Assembly: GCA_023434425.1 (NCBI GenBank)
Contig: JAEYSS010000263.1
Span: 1-7,860 of the forward strand
Source: Pseudomonadota bacterium
GTDB lineage: Bacteria > Pseudomonadota > Alphaproteobacteria > Ferrovibrionales > Ferrovibrionaceae
Length of the DNA: 7,860 bases
Reading direction: 5' to 3'
A model generated the notes under the pieces. The model was not told the origin of the DNA. It made no database searches and saw nothing but the letters and a program-made list of their open reading frames with translations. Below are positions 1 through 6,612 of the stretch, one piece after another (position 1 is the stretch's first letter; each line of letters opens with the position of its first letter). The position numbers and the translations under genes were made by a program.

Positions 1-518
1 TCGCCACCAAGGCCGAGATCGACATCCTGAAGGGCAAGGTCGATGGCGTTGCCGCCGCCGTGTTCAAGGAGCAGGGCAAGAAGGTGAAGTATCTGGTCGG
101 CACGATGATCGAACTGCCGCGCGCCGCGCTGCGTGCGGCCGATATCGCGCAGACTGCCGAATTCTTCTCCTTCGGCACCAATGACCTGACCCAGACCACG
201 CTGGGCATCAGCCGCGACGATTCCGCGCTGTTCATGGAAGATTACCTGAAGGCCGGTATCTTCGAACGCGATCCCTTCGTCAGCATCGACCAGACAGGCG
301 TCGGTGAACTGGTGAAACTGGCGGTCGAACGCGGCCGAAGCGCCCGCAAGGACATCAAGCTGGGCATCTGCGGCGAGCATGGCGGCGATCCGGCGTCGGT
401 GCGCTTCTGCCACAATGCCGGGCTGGATTACGTGTCCTGCTCGCCGTATCGCGTGCCGATCGCCCGTCTGGCCGCCGCGCAGGCGGCGATCTCCGAGGAA
501 CAGGCCAGCGAGGCCTGA
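1..518 (+). CDS. ppdK: Pyruvate phosphate dikinase, C-terminal part (5' end outside window)
   Basis: The reading frame is open from the window edge (first full codon at 3) to TGA at 516-518, about 171 codons of a protein that is normally near 870-900 residues. PPDK interconverts pyruvate + ATP + Pi and PEP + AMP + PPi in the cytoplasm. The fragment is the end of the PEP/pyruvate-binding TIM barrel. Visible landmarks are GTMIELPRAAL (about 99-131), the FFSFGTNDLTQTT segment (about 162-200) that supplies metal and PEP ligands, and GICGEHGGDP near 363-392, whose Cys (codon 369-371) is the family's catalytic acid/base. FGTNDLTQTT followed by SRDD is typical of PPDK and separates it from PEP synthase and PTS enzyme I. 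The stop is followed 22 nt later by a strong hairpin, so this is the end of its transcription unit. The internal GTG at 60 lies within the domain and is not a start. Confidence 0.95.
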   Translation, partial: ATKAEIDILKGKVDGVAAAVFKEQGKKVKYLVGTMIELPRAALRAADIAQTAEFFSFGTNDLTQTTLGISRDDSALFMEDYLKAGIFERDPFVSIDQTGVGELVKLAVERGRSARKDIKLGICGEHGGDPASVRFCHNAGLDYVSCSPYRVPIARLAAAQAAISEEQASEA

Positions 519-540
519 TCGGATCGTCGGTCAAAAAAAC

Positions 541-570
541 AAAAGGCCGGGCAGCGATGCCCGGCCTTTT
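541..570. terminator. Bidirectional terminator shared by ppdK and mrp
   Basis: A perfect 12-bp inverted repeat, AAAAGGCCGGGC (541-552) and GCCCGGCCTTTT (559-570), encloses a 6-nt loop AGCGAT. On the plus strand it ends in TTTTCCTTT. On the minus strand the stem is followed by a long T-rich tract, the complement of the A-run at 532-544. The hairpin sits between two convergent genes, 22 nt after the ppdK stop and 19 nt after the mrp stop, so it can serve both. The U-tract is stronger in the mrp direction. Confidence 0.88.
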
Positions 571-589
571 CCTTTGCCCTGAAGCCGGC

Positions 590-1762
590 TCACTGAATCG
601 TGATCTTCGGCATCCGGCTGGCGCCGGCATCCCGATCCAGCCTGGCCGCCACCAGCGCCGCGATGGCGCGATAGGCTTTCGCCTCGTCGCTCTCGGGCCT
701 GAAGGCCACGATCGGCGTGCCGCCATCGCTGGTTTCGCGGATCGCGATATTCAGTGGCAGTTCGCCGAGGAAGTCGCAGCCCAGTTCCTCAGCCGTCCTG
801 CGCGCGCCGCCATGGGCGAAGATCTCGCTGCGATGGCCGCAATTCGGGCAGCAGAAGTAACTCATGTTTTCGACGATGCCGAGCACCGGCACGTCGACGC
901 GGCGGAACATGTTCAGCCCTTTGCGCGCATCCAGCAGCGCAATGTCCTGCGGTGTGGAGACGATCACCGCACCGGCCAGCGGCACGCGCTGCGCCATGGT
1001 CAGTTGTGCATCGCCCGTTCCCGGCGGCATGTCGACCACCAGAACGTCGAGTTCGCCCCAGTTCACGTCGCGCAGCATCTGCTCCAGCGCGCTCATCACC
1101 ATCGGGCCGCGCCAGATCATCGGCGTGTCTTCCGGCACCAGGAAGCCCATGGACATGCAAGGGATTCCCCAGCCCTGAAGGGGCTGCAGACGCTTGCCGT
1201 CAGGCGAGTCCGGCTTCTTGCCGCTCAGGCCCAGCATGCGCGGCAGCGACGGGCCGTAGATGTCGGCATCCAGCAGGCCGACCTTCTTGCCCGGTTGCGC
1301 CAGTGCCAGCGCCAGGTTGACGGCAGTTGTGGATTTGCCGACGCCGCCTTTGCCCGAGGCAACCGCGATGATCGATTTGATGCCAGGAATGGCCGGGCGG
1401 GCACCGACTTCCGGCGCGGCGCCAGGCTTCTTGGCGGGGCCATGATCATGGCCGTGATGATCGTGCTTATGCCCGTGCGCGGCGGGCGGCGACGCTGCAC
1501 CCGACTTCCCCTGGCTTTCCGCGGTCAGGACCACGGTGGCCGACGTAACGCCGGGCAGGGCGGCCACCGCCTGTTCGGCGGCCTTGCGCAGCGGTTCCTT
1601 GCGAGCGCCGTCGCGGGCCGGCACTTCCAGCACGAAGCCGACATTGCCGCCCTTGATCACCAGCCCGGCCACCATACCAAGCTCGACCACATTCTTGCCA
1701 TGATCGGCGTCTACCACACCGCGCAGCGCTTCAAGGATCTGCGCCTCTCTAACCCCGGTCAT
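590..1762 (-). CDS. mrp: Mrp/ApbC-type iron-sulfur cluster carrier P-loop ATPase
   Basis: A 390-residue Mrp/NBP35-family protein, a cytoplasmic scaffold or carrier for [4Fe-4S] clusters. Residues about 1-82 form a MIP18/DUF59-type N-terminal domain. Residues 83-125 are a low-complexity linker with a His cluster at 96-107 (7 His in 12 residues, DNA 1442-1477). The ATPase follows: deviant Walker A GKGGVGKST at 137-145, switch I DADIYGPSLPRMLG at 165-178, and VVDMPPGTGDAQL at about 242-254. The family CPNC motif is at C305-C308, preceded by an extra Cys304, and binds the bridging cluster in Mrp homologues. ATG at 1762 is supported by AGGGA (1771-1775) 8 nt upstream. The gene stands alone, convergent with ppdK and divergent from hflK. 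Family assignment is firm; the specific client proteins cannot be told from sequence. The His-rich linker may bind metal, which is inference. Confidence 0.96.
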   Translation of the reverse strand: MTGVREAQILEALRGVVDADHGKNVVELGMVAGLVIKGGNVGFVLEVPARDGARKEPLRKAAEQAVAALPGVTSATVVLTAESQGKSGAASPPAAHGHKHDHHGHDHGPAKKPGAAPEVGARPAIPGIKSIIAVASGKGGVGKSTTAVNLALALAQPGKKVGLLDADIYGPSLPRMLGLSGKKPDSPDGKRLQPLQGWGIPCMSMGFLVPEDTPMIWRGPMVMSALEQMLRDVNWGELDVLVVDMPPGTGDAQLTMAQRVPLAGAVIVSTPQDIALLDARKGLNMFRRVDVPVLGIVENMSYFCCPNCGHRSEIFAHGGARRTAEELGCDFLGELPLNIAIRETSDGGTPIVAFRPESDEAKAYRAIAALVAARLDRDAGASRMPKITIQ

Positions 1763-1764
1763 GC

Positions 1765-1792
1765 TTGAAATCCCTATAAACGTTCCAATATT
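1765..1792 (+). promoter_or_regulatory. Candidate sigma-70-type promoter for the hflK operon
   Basis: TTGAAA (1765-1770, one mismatch to TTGACA), a 16-nt spacer, then AATATT (1787-1792, four matches to TATAAT). This is the best plus-strand match I found by eye in the 283-nt mrp/hflK spacer. It would give a leader of about 245 nt before hflK and would overlap the mrp Shine-Dalgarno on the other strand, so expression of the two genes could interfere. The CTTGAA start resembles a heat-shock -35, but the C-rich heat-shock -10 is absent. The evidence is weak. Confidence 0.25.
1771..1775 (-). promoter_or_regulatory. Ribosome binding site of mrp
   Basis: On the minus strand this reads AGGGA and ends 8 nt before the ATG at 1762-1760. 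It supports that start. The next downstream Met is inside the MIP18 domain and would truncate it. Confidence 0.6.
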
Positions 1793-1975
1793 CTCAGCGG
1801 ATGGCAGGCAAAGCCGCGCTTGCGCCCCCGAGATCGCTATCAGGCGATTGATATATCGCGGGGGCCAGGCGACGGCAATTCATCTGCCTACAGGACAGGC
1901 GAGGCCAAGAGACTGATCTGGGCCGGAACGGGCGACAATCCGACGGCACAATGCGAAACTGGTGCTGTTGCGCCG

Positions 1976-1998
1976 GCCCCCCGACGGTTCATGGGGGC
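1976..1998 (+). repeat. GC inverted repeat in the hflK leader
   Basis: GCCCCC (1976-1981) and GGGGGC (1993-1998) enclose an 11-nt loop, forming a 6-bp all-GC stem that ends 32 nt before the hflK Shine-Dalgarno. There is no T-run after it, so it is not a typical terminator. It may be a leader RNA structure or chance in GC-rich DNA. The rest of the 1763-2045 spacer shows no gene: its short open frames lack ribosome binding sites and recognisable protein sequence. Confidence 0.3.
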
Positions 1999-2030
1999 GG
2001 GTGCTGTCTCAGACGGCCCGAAATCAGGTT

Positions 2031-2038
2031 AAGAAGGA
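2031..2038 (+). promoter_or_regulatory. Ribosome binding site deciding the hflK start
   Basis: AAGAAGGA lies 7 nt before ATG 2046. The frame is open further upstream (to 1962), but that extension would put an arginine/proline-rich stretch before the canonical MPWSNQ N-terminus and has no ribosome site. This element therefore fixes the start at 2046. Confidence 0.85.
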
Positions 2039-2045
2039 CTGTAGG

Positions 2046-3218
2046 ATGCCCTGGAGCAATCAAGGTGGGGGTTTTGGCGGTGGCGGCGGCGGTGGTCGCG
2101 GGCCATGGGGCCAGGGATCTGGTGGCGGTCGCGGGTCGGGCGGCGGCAATGGCGGCGGCCCGTTCGGCGGTCCGAACCCGCCCAGCCTCGAGGAAATCCT
2201 GCGCAAGGGTCAGGATCGCTTCCGCGGCATGCTGCCGGGCGGGGACGTGTCCGGCCGCGGTATCCTGCTGCTGATCCTGGTCGCTGTCGCGATCTGGTTC
2301 GGCACCGGTTTCTACCGCGTCGATACCGACGAACAGGGCGTTGTGCTGCGCTTCGGCAAGGTCCATGCCGTCACCGAACCGGGCCTGCGGTATCGCCTGC
2401 CCTGGCCGGTCGATAGCGTGCTGACCCCGAAGGTCACCACCGTCAATCGCGAAGAGATCGGTTTCCGCTCGCTCGGCGATTCGCCGACCCGCAGCGCCCA
2501 GACGCGTGACGTGCCGGAAGAAAGCCTGATGCTGACCGGCGACGAGAATATCGTCGATATCGATTTCACCGTGCTGTGGCAGGTGAAGGATGCCGGTCAG
2601 TATCTGTTCAACGTGGTCGAACCCTCGCGCACCATCAAGCAGGTCGCCGAAAGCGCGATCCGTGAGGTGGTCGGCAAGAACAACATCCAGTTCATCCTGA
2701 CCGAAGGCCGTACCAAGATCGCCGATGACACCCGTCGCGTGATGCAGGCGGTGCTGGATGGCTACAGCGCCGGCGTGGTGATCACGCAGGTCGCACTGCA
2801 GCGCACCGAGCCGCCGGCTTCCGTCATCGACGCCTTCCGCGACGTGCAGGCGGCGCAGGCCGACCGCGAGCGCGCGCAGAACGAAGCCGAAGCCTATCGC
2901 AACGACATCATTCCGCGCGCCCGCGGCGAAGTGCAGCGCCTGCTGCAGCAGGCCGAAGCCTACAAGCAGGAAACCATCGCCAATGCCCAGGGCGATGCCA
3001 GCCGCTTCACGCAGGTCTACAACGAATATCGCCAGGCCAAGGACGTGACCACCAGGCGCATGTATCTCGAAACCATGGAACAGATCATGCGCGGCACCAA
3101 CAAGGTGATCGTCGATAGCCAGAATGGCGGCCAGGGCGTCGTGCCTTATCTGCCGCTGACCGAATTGCAGAAACAACTGCCGCGCACGAACAATGCGCAG
3201 CCGCAGCAGCAGCGCTAA
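2046..3218 (+). CDS. hflK: HflK, SPFH/prohibitin-family subunit of the FtsH modulator complex
   Basis: A 390-residue protein with the standard HflK layout. MPWSNQ is followed by a Gly-rich cytoplasmic tail (residues 7-42, almost all Gly with scattered Pro/Trp/Arg). A single transmembrane helix follows at about 72-90 (GILLLILVAVAIWFGTGFY), then the SPFH/PHB domain at about 91-265 and a charged coiled-coil region at about 265-345 (QADRERAQNEAEAY and onward). The tail is Gln-rich and ends PQQQR. In characterised bacteria HflK pairs with HflC in a large periplasm-facing membrane assembly that encloses FtsH and limits its access to membrane substrates. hflC follows after 15 nt, as expected for obligate partners. 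Length is in the normal range and no frame damage is seen. The Gly-rich tail varies in length between species, so its exact sequence carries little functional information. Confidence 0.97.
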   Translation: MPWSNQGGGFGGGGGGGRGPWGQGSGGGRGSGGGNGGGPFGGPNPPSLEEILRKGQDRFRGMLPGGDVSGRGILLLILVAVAIWFGTGFYRVDTDEQGVVLRFGKVHAVTEPGLRYRLPWPVDSVLTPKVTTVNREEIGFRSLGDSPTRSAQTRDVPEESLMLTGDENIVDIDFTVLWQVKDAGQYLFNVVEPSRTIKQVAESAIREVVGKNNIQFILTEGRTKIADDTRRVMQAVLDGYSAGVVITQVALQRTEPPASVIDAFRDVQAAQADRERAQNEAEAYRNDIIPRARGEVQRLLQQAEAYKQETIANAQGDASRFTQVYNEYRQAKDVTTRRMYLETMEQIMRGTNKVIVDSQNGGQGVVPYLPLTELQKQLPRTNNAQPQQQR

Positions 3219-3233
3219 GAGAGGAGACGCATC

Positions 3234-4124
3234 ATGAACCGCTCGCTCCTCACCATCGTCGTCATCGTCCTGGTCGCCGCCGGCTTCCTGGTCAAGGCCT
3301 CGTTGTTCACCGTACACCAGGCGCAGCAGGCCCTGGTCGTGCAGTTCGGCGATCCGCGCCGCGTGATCACCGAACCGGGTCTGAACCTGAAGATCCCGCT
3401 GATCCAGGAGGTGGTTTATTTCGACAAGCGCATCCTCGGTCTCGATGCCCAGCCCGAGGAAATCCTGACGACGGACCAGCGTCGCCTCGTGGTCGACAGC
3501 TTTGTGCGCTACCGCATCACCAACCCGCTGCTGTTCTACCAGACCGTCCGTAACGAACTGGGCCTGCGCGGCCGTCTGGCGCCTTCCGTGGCCAATGCCT
3601 TCCGCGGCGCCTTCGGTAAGCTGGATGCCAGCACAATCATCTCCGGTGACCGTCCGGCCGCCATGCAGCAGGTGACCACCACGCTGCAGGAAGACAGCCG
3701 CCGCCTCGGTATCGAACTGGTCGACGTGCGCATCAAGCGCGCCGACTTCCCCGATACCATCGGCCAGGCGATTTTCCGCCGCATGCAGACCGAGCGTCAG
3801 CGCGAGGCGAACGAACAGCGCGCGACCGGTTTCGAACTGTCTGAAAGGATCCGCTCGGAAGCTGAACGTCAGCGCACCATCCTGATTGCGGATGCGCGCC
3901 GCCGTTCGGAAATCCTGCGTGGCGAAGGCGATGCCGAACGCACCAAGATTTTCGCCGAAGCCGCCAACAAGGATCCGCAGTTCTACGACTTCTACCGGTC
4001 GCTGCAGGCCTATACCAAGTCGCTGCAGCCGGGCGACACCACCATGGTTCTGTCGCCGGACTCGGAGTTCTTCAAGTATTTCGACAGTGCGACCGGCGCC
4101 CCGCGTCGCCCTGCCGGCCGTTAA
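3234..4124 (+). CDS. hflC: HflC, SPFH/prohibitin-family partner of HflK
   Basis: A 296-residue protein with an N-terminal transmembrane anchor at about 5-24, directly followed by the hallmark FTVHQAQQALVVQFGDPRRV at 25-44 that opens the SPFH domain (to about 185). A highly charged helical region at 185-245 contains the LRGEGDAERTKIFAEA signature typical of HflC. The conserved DPQFYDFYRSLQAY segment lies at 247-260. The C-terminal tail is short (ATGAPRRPAGR). With HflK it builds the membrane assembly around FtsH. The start at 3234 has GAGGAG (3221-3226) 7 nt upstream and follows the hflK stop by 15 nt, consistent with co-transcription and translational coupling. Despite the old name HflC protease, no protease catalytic motif is present; the family is regulatory and structural. 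Confidence 0.97.
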   Translation: MNRSLLTIVVIVLVAAGFLVKASLFTVHQAQQALVVQFGDPRRVITEPGLNLKIPLIQEVVYFDKRILGLDAQPEEILTTDQRRLVVDSFVRYRITNPLLFYQTVRNELGLRGRLAPSVANAFRGAFGKLDASTIISGDRPAAMQQVTTTLQEDSRRLGIELVDVRIKRADFPDTIGQAIFRRMQTERQREANEQRATGFELSERIRSEAERQRTILIADARRRSEILRGEGDAERTKIFAEAANKDPQFYDFYRSLQAYTKSLQPGDTTMVLSPDSEFFKYFDSATGAPRRPAGR

Positions 4125-4151
4125 GTTGCGTTCGCCGCCAGTTGGCGCGGC

Positions 4152-4158
4152 GAGGAGG
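4152..4158 (+). promoter_or_regulatory. Ribosome binding site deciding the Do-protease start
   Basis: GAGGAGG lies 6 nt before ATG 4165 and is a near-ideal Shine-Dalgarno. The frame is open back to 3886, but that stretch overlaps hflC out of frame and encodes Arg/Ser/Pro-rich nonsense. Starting at 4165 yields an immediate signal peptide. Confidence 0.88.
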
Positions 4159-4164
4159 AAGATC

Positions 4165-5664
4165 ATGGGTCACCTGATGCCGGAACGACTGGTTCGGGGC
4201 TGTGCGGTCGCCGCCACCGCCCTCGTGCTGATGTTCGGTGCCGTTTCTCCGGCGCCGGCGCGTGCGCCGGAGGGCGATTTCGCCGATCTGGCCGAGCGGC
4301 TGCTGCCGGCCGTGGTGAATATCTCCACCATCCAGACGGTGCAGAATCGCGGCGTCACGCCGGAAGGCATGCCGCAATTCCCGCCCGGCTCGCCGTTTGA
4401 GGATTTTTTCAAGGAATTCTTCGAGCGCCAGCAGCGCGGCGAGGGCAACCGTCCGCCGCGCCAGGTGTCTTCGCTCGGCTCCGGTTTCATTGTGGATGCG
4501 CGCGGCTATGTGGTCACCAACAACCACGTGATCGCCGATGCCGATCAGGTGCGCGTGATCCTGCACGACAACACCGAACTGGAAGCCAAGGTCATCGGCC
4601 GCGATCCGGAAGTGGATATCGCCGTGCTGAAGGTCGAGCCCAAGGAGCGCAAGCTGACCGCGGTGAACTGGGGCGATTCCGAAAAGATCCGCGTCGGCCA
4701 GTGGACGCTGGCGATCGGCAATCCCTTCGGCCTCGGCGGCACCGTCACCGCCGGTATCATCTCGGCGCGCGGCCGCGACATCAATGCCGGCCGCTACGAC
4801 GACTTCATCCAGACCGATGCCTCGATCAACAAGGGCAATTCCGGCGGCCCGCTGTTCGACAAGGACGGCAATGTCATCGGCATCAACACCGCGATCTTCT
4901 CGCAGTCGGGCGGCTCGATCGGCATCGGCTTCGCTGTGCCGGCGAATCTCGCGCGACCTGTTGTGCAGCAGCTGATCGAATTCGGCCGCACCAAGCGCGG
5001 CTGGCTCGGCGTTCAGATCCAGTCGGTGACCGACGAGATGGTCGAGGCGCTCGGCTTGAGTCAGGCCCGTGGCGCGCTGGTCGCCAAGGTGGTGCCGGGC
5101 GGTCCGGCCCAGAAGGCCGGGATCGACAGCGGCGACGTGGTCGTCAGCTTCGACGGCAAGGCGATTGCCAGCACCAATGCCCTGACCCGCAGCGTGGCCG
5201 AGACCCCGGTCGGCAAGACCGTGAATGTCGAGATCATGCGCAAGGGCAAGAAGCAGACGGTGAAGGCCACGCTGGGCGAGCTGGAAGCCGCGATGGCGTC
5301 GGCCAAGCAGGAGAACAGCCAGAAGGCCGATGCGGCCCGGCCCAAGGCCGGCCGCAACGAAACCGAGCTTGCCGACCTGGGTGTGCGCATCGCGCCGCTG
5401 ACCAAGGAACTGCGCCAGAAGCACGACATCAAGGATGACGTGAAGGGCGTGGTGGTCACCGATGTGGAAAACGACGGCCCGGCGGCCAAGCGCGACGTGC
5501 GCGTCGGCGACGTGATCATCGAGATGGCACAGTCGGAAATCCGCAGCACGGACGATGCCGTCGAGATGCTGAAGGCGCTGAAGGATGCCAAGCGCAAAGT
5601 GGCGCTGCTGCAGATCCAGCGCGCCGGCGAGCCGCGCTTTGTGCCCGTTCCCTTGAAGTCGTAA
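4165..5664 (+). CDS. degP: Do/HtrA-family periplasmic serine endoprotease with two PDZ domains
   Basis: A 499-residue secreted protease/chaperone that degrades misfolded envelope proteins. Residues 1-34 form a Sec signal peptide: Arg-containing n-region, hydrophobic core at about 13-28, and an AxA-type site at ARA34. The trypsin-like domain carries a complete triad: His121 in TNNHV, Asp151 in DPEVDIAVL and Ser226 in GNSGGPL. The 30- and 75-residue spacings equal those of E. coli DegP. The segment at about 58-100 corresponds to the LA loop and has no Cys pair. PDZ1 spans about 279-370; a Lys/Ala/Gln-rich linker runs about 371-402; PDZ2 (LGVRIAPL...) spans about 405-497. It lies 40 nt after hflC with no terminator between, so it is probably the last gene of the hflKC operon. 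DegP, DegQ and MucD cannot be separated from sequence alone, so the symbol is a family label. Confidence 0.94.
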   Translation: MGHLMPERLVRGCAVAATALVLMFGAVSPAPARAPEGDFADLAERLLPAVVNISTIQTVQNRGVTPEGMPQFPPGSPFEDFFKEFFERQQRGEGNRPPRQVSSLGSGFIVDARGYVVTNNHVIADADQVRVILHDNTELEAKVIGRDPEVDIAVLKVEPKERKLTAVNWGDSEKIRVGQWTLAIGNPFGLGGTVTAGIISARGRDINAGRYDDFIQTDASINKGNSGGPLFDKDGNVIGINTAIFSQSGGSIGIGFAVPANLARPVVQQLIEFGRTKRGWLGVQIQSVTDEMVEALGLSQARGALVAKVVPGGPAQKAGIDSGDVVVSFDGKAIASTNALTRSVAETPVGKTVNVEIMRKGKKQTVKATLGELEAAMASAKQENSQKADAARPKAGRNETELADLGVRIAPLTKELRQKHDIKDDVKGVVVTDVENDGPAAKRDVRVGDVIIEMAQSEIRSTDDAVEMLKALKDAKRKVALLQIQRAGEPRFVPVPLKS

Positions 5665-5670
5665 GAAAGG

Positions 5671-5735
5671 CCCTCACCCCCCGCCCTTTCCCGCAAGCGG
5701 GAGAGGGCGGGACCCACGAAGTGGGAGGGTGAGGG
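5671..5735. repeat. REP-like intergenic palindrome folding into a three-way junction
   Basis: The outer arms CCCTCACCC (5671-5679) and GGGTGAGGG (5727-5735) pair over 9 bp. Inside are two hairpins. The long arm pairs 5680-5694 with 5697-5711 (15 pairs, one G-T, AA at the tip). The short arm pairs CCCAC (5713-5717) with GTGGG (5721-5725) around GAA. Only single A residues (5712, 5726) are left unpaired at the junction. It starts 6 nt after the Do-protease stop. The CCCTCACCC and CCCGCAAGCGGG style is that of short dispersed repeats common in proteobacterial intergenic DNA; that identity is from memory, since only one copy is visible here. No flanking target duplication is evident. Confidence 0.8.
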
Positions 5736-5748
5736 TGACGCAACAGAG

Positions 5749-5773
5749 AAGCCGGCAGTGATGCCGGCTTTTT
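5749..5773 (+). terminator. Rho-independent terminator of the hflK-hflC-protease operon
   Basis: AAGCCGGCA (5749-5757) and TGCCGGCTT (5762-5770) form a perfect 9-bp stem with loop GTGA, followed by a T-run (5769-5773) and then CTTG. It lies 84 nt after the protease stop, just downstream of the three-way-junction repeat. It is the first clear terminator after hflK. Confidence 0.85.
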
Positions 5774-5783
5774 CTTGCCCGCG

Positions 5784-5812
5784 TCGCAAATCCCAGTCAT
5801 TTCCCGTAAAAT
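5784..5812 (+). promoter_or_regulatory. Candidate promoter of the glutamine amidotransferase gene
   Basis: TCGCAA (5784-5789, three matches to TTGACA), a 17-nt spacer, and TAAAAT (5807-5812, five matches to TATAAT). It lies just after a terminator and about 26 nt before the ATG at 5839, a sensible position for an independent promoter. The -35 is weak. Confidence 0.35.
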
Positions 5813-5838
5813 GCGCCGAAACGAATCCGGGGAAACGC

Positions 5839-6609
5839 ATGTGCCGCTGGCTCACCTATCGGGGCGATCCGATCTATCTGGAAGACCTGCTGTTCGCGCC
5901 GCGCTATTCGCTGATCGAGCAGAGCCTGCACGCGCGTAAAGCCGCAGTCGCCACAAACGGCGATGGCTTCGGTGTCGGCTGGTATGCCGAACGCGACCTG
6001 CCGGGCACCTATCGTGACATCCTGCCGGCCTGGAACGATCCGAACCTGCGCAGCATCGCGCACCAGATCCGCTCCAGCCTGTTTCTGGCGCATGTGCGGG
6101 CCTCCACCGGCACGGCGACGTCGCGCGCCAACTGTCATCCGTTTTCCAACGGGCGCTGGCTGTTCATGCATAACGGCCAGATCGGCGGTTATGCGCGCCT
6201 GCGCCGCCGGCTCGAAGCCCTGATCCCCGATGCGCTTTACGAACAGCGGCTCGGTACCACGGATTCGGAAGCGATCTTCTACCTGATGCTGCATCACGGC
6301 CTCGACCGCGATCCGCTGGCGGCGATCTCGGCCGCTATAGCCGATGTGCGGAGACTGATGATCGACGACGGCATCGCCGAGGCCTTCCGCATGACGGCCT
6401 CGCTGACCGACGGGCGCTCGGTCTATGCGATCCGCTATTCCTCTGATGCCGAGCCACCCAGCCTGTACTGGCGCATGGACGATGGCCGGCTCACCATCGT
6501 CTCGGAGCCGCTGGACGAGCATGCGCAAAAGTGGTTGCCGGTGCCGCCGGGTCATGTGCTGGTCGCTGCCGAGGCCAGCGAAGTGACCCTGAGCGCGCTC
6601 GCTGCGTAA
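5839..6609 (+). CDS. Class II glutamine amidotransferase (YafJ/EgtC-like)
   Basis: A 256-residue Ntn-type glutaminase domain protein. Removal of the initiator Met exposes Cys2 (MCRWLTY), the N-terminal nucleophile of class II amidotransferases. Other family marks are NGDGFGVGWY at 40-49, HVRASTG at 85-91, CHPFSNGRWLFMHNGQI at 99-115 with the oxyanion-hole Asn/Gly, and TTDSEAIFYL at 140-149. There is no synthetase or sugar-phosphate isomerase domain, so it resembles stand-alone YafJ/EgtC-type proteins that hydrolyse a gamma-glutamyl or glutamine amide. The start at 5839 is required for Cys2. A GGGGA sequence (5829-5833) lies 5 nt upstream, rather close. The open frame extends to 5758 but would bury the nucleophile. 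It is flanked by terminators on both sides and is probably monocistronic. No ergothioneine genes (egtB, egtD) are adjacent, so an EgtC role is unsupported and the substrate is unknown. Confidence 0.92.
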   Translation: MCRWLTYRGDPIYLEDLLFAPRYSLIEQSLHARKAAVATNGDGFGVGWYAERDLPGTYRDILPAWNDPNLRSIAHQIRSSLFLAHVRASTGTATSRANCHPFSNGRWLFMHNGQIGGYARLRRRLEALIPDALYEQRLGTTDSEAIFYLMLHHGLDRDPLAAISAAIADVRRLMIDDGIAEAFRMTASLTDGRSVYAIRYSSDAEPPSLYWRMDDGRLTIVSEPLDEHAQKWLPVPPGHVLVAAEASEVTLSALAA

Positions 6610-6612
6610 ATA

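Noticed and set aside
557..1768. A 403-codon open frame on the plus strand, antisense to mrp
   Set aside because: It is the complement of the conserved Mrp frame, rich in Arg and His with no family features, and it begins inside the ppdK/mrp terminator.
1820..2032. A 70-codon plus-strand frame in the mrp-hflK spacer
   Set aside because: It has a TTG start, no Shine-Dalgarno, no hydrophobic or domain-like pattern, and it ends just before the hflK ribosome site. A leader peptide is possible but unsupported.
1962..2045. N-terminal extension of HflK by 28 codons
   Set aside because: The upstream start has no good ribosome site, while ATG 2046 has AAGAAGGA at 7 nt and gives the family's standard MPWSNQ beginning.
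2064..2170. GGN-rich tract considered as a simple-sequence repeat or a recombination hotspot
   Set aside because: It encodes the Gly-rich N-terminal tail normal for HflK; the codons are mixed GGC/GGT/GGG and not a regular tandem array.
1989..4166. A 725-codon open frame on the minus strand, antisense to hflK and hflC
   Set aside because: It mirrors two unmistakable plus-strand genes and reflects the low stop frequency of high-GC antisense frames. It has no recognisable domain, no ribosome site and an Arg/His/Asp-rich composition typical of shadow frames.
4072..5424. A 450-codon minus-strand frame opposite the Do protease
   Set aside because: It is a shadow of a gene with a full catalytic triad and two PDZ domains. 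Its composition is that of antisense GC-rich DNA.
5061..5855. Minus-strand frames crossing the 5671-5735 repeat, with a LSRLRERAGGEG-like segment
   Set aside because: That peptide is simply the translation of the palindromic repeat and is a common source of spurious hypothetical proteins. The remainder is antisense to the protease.
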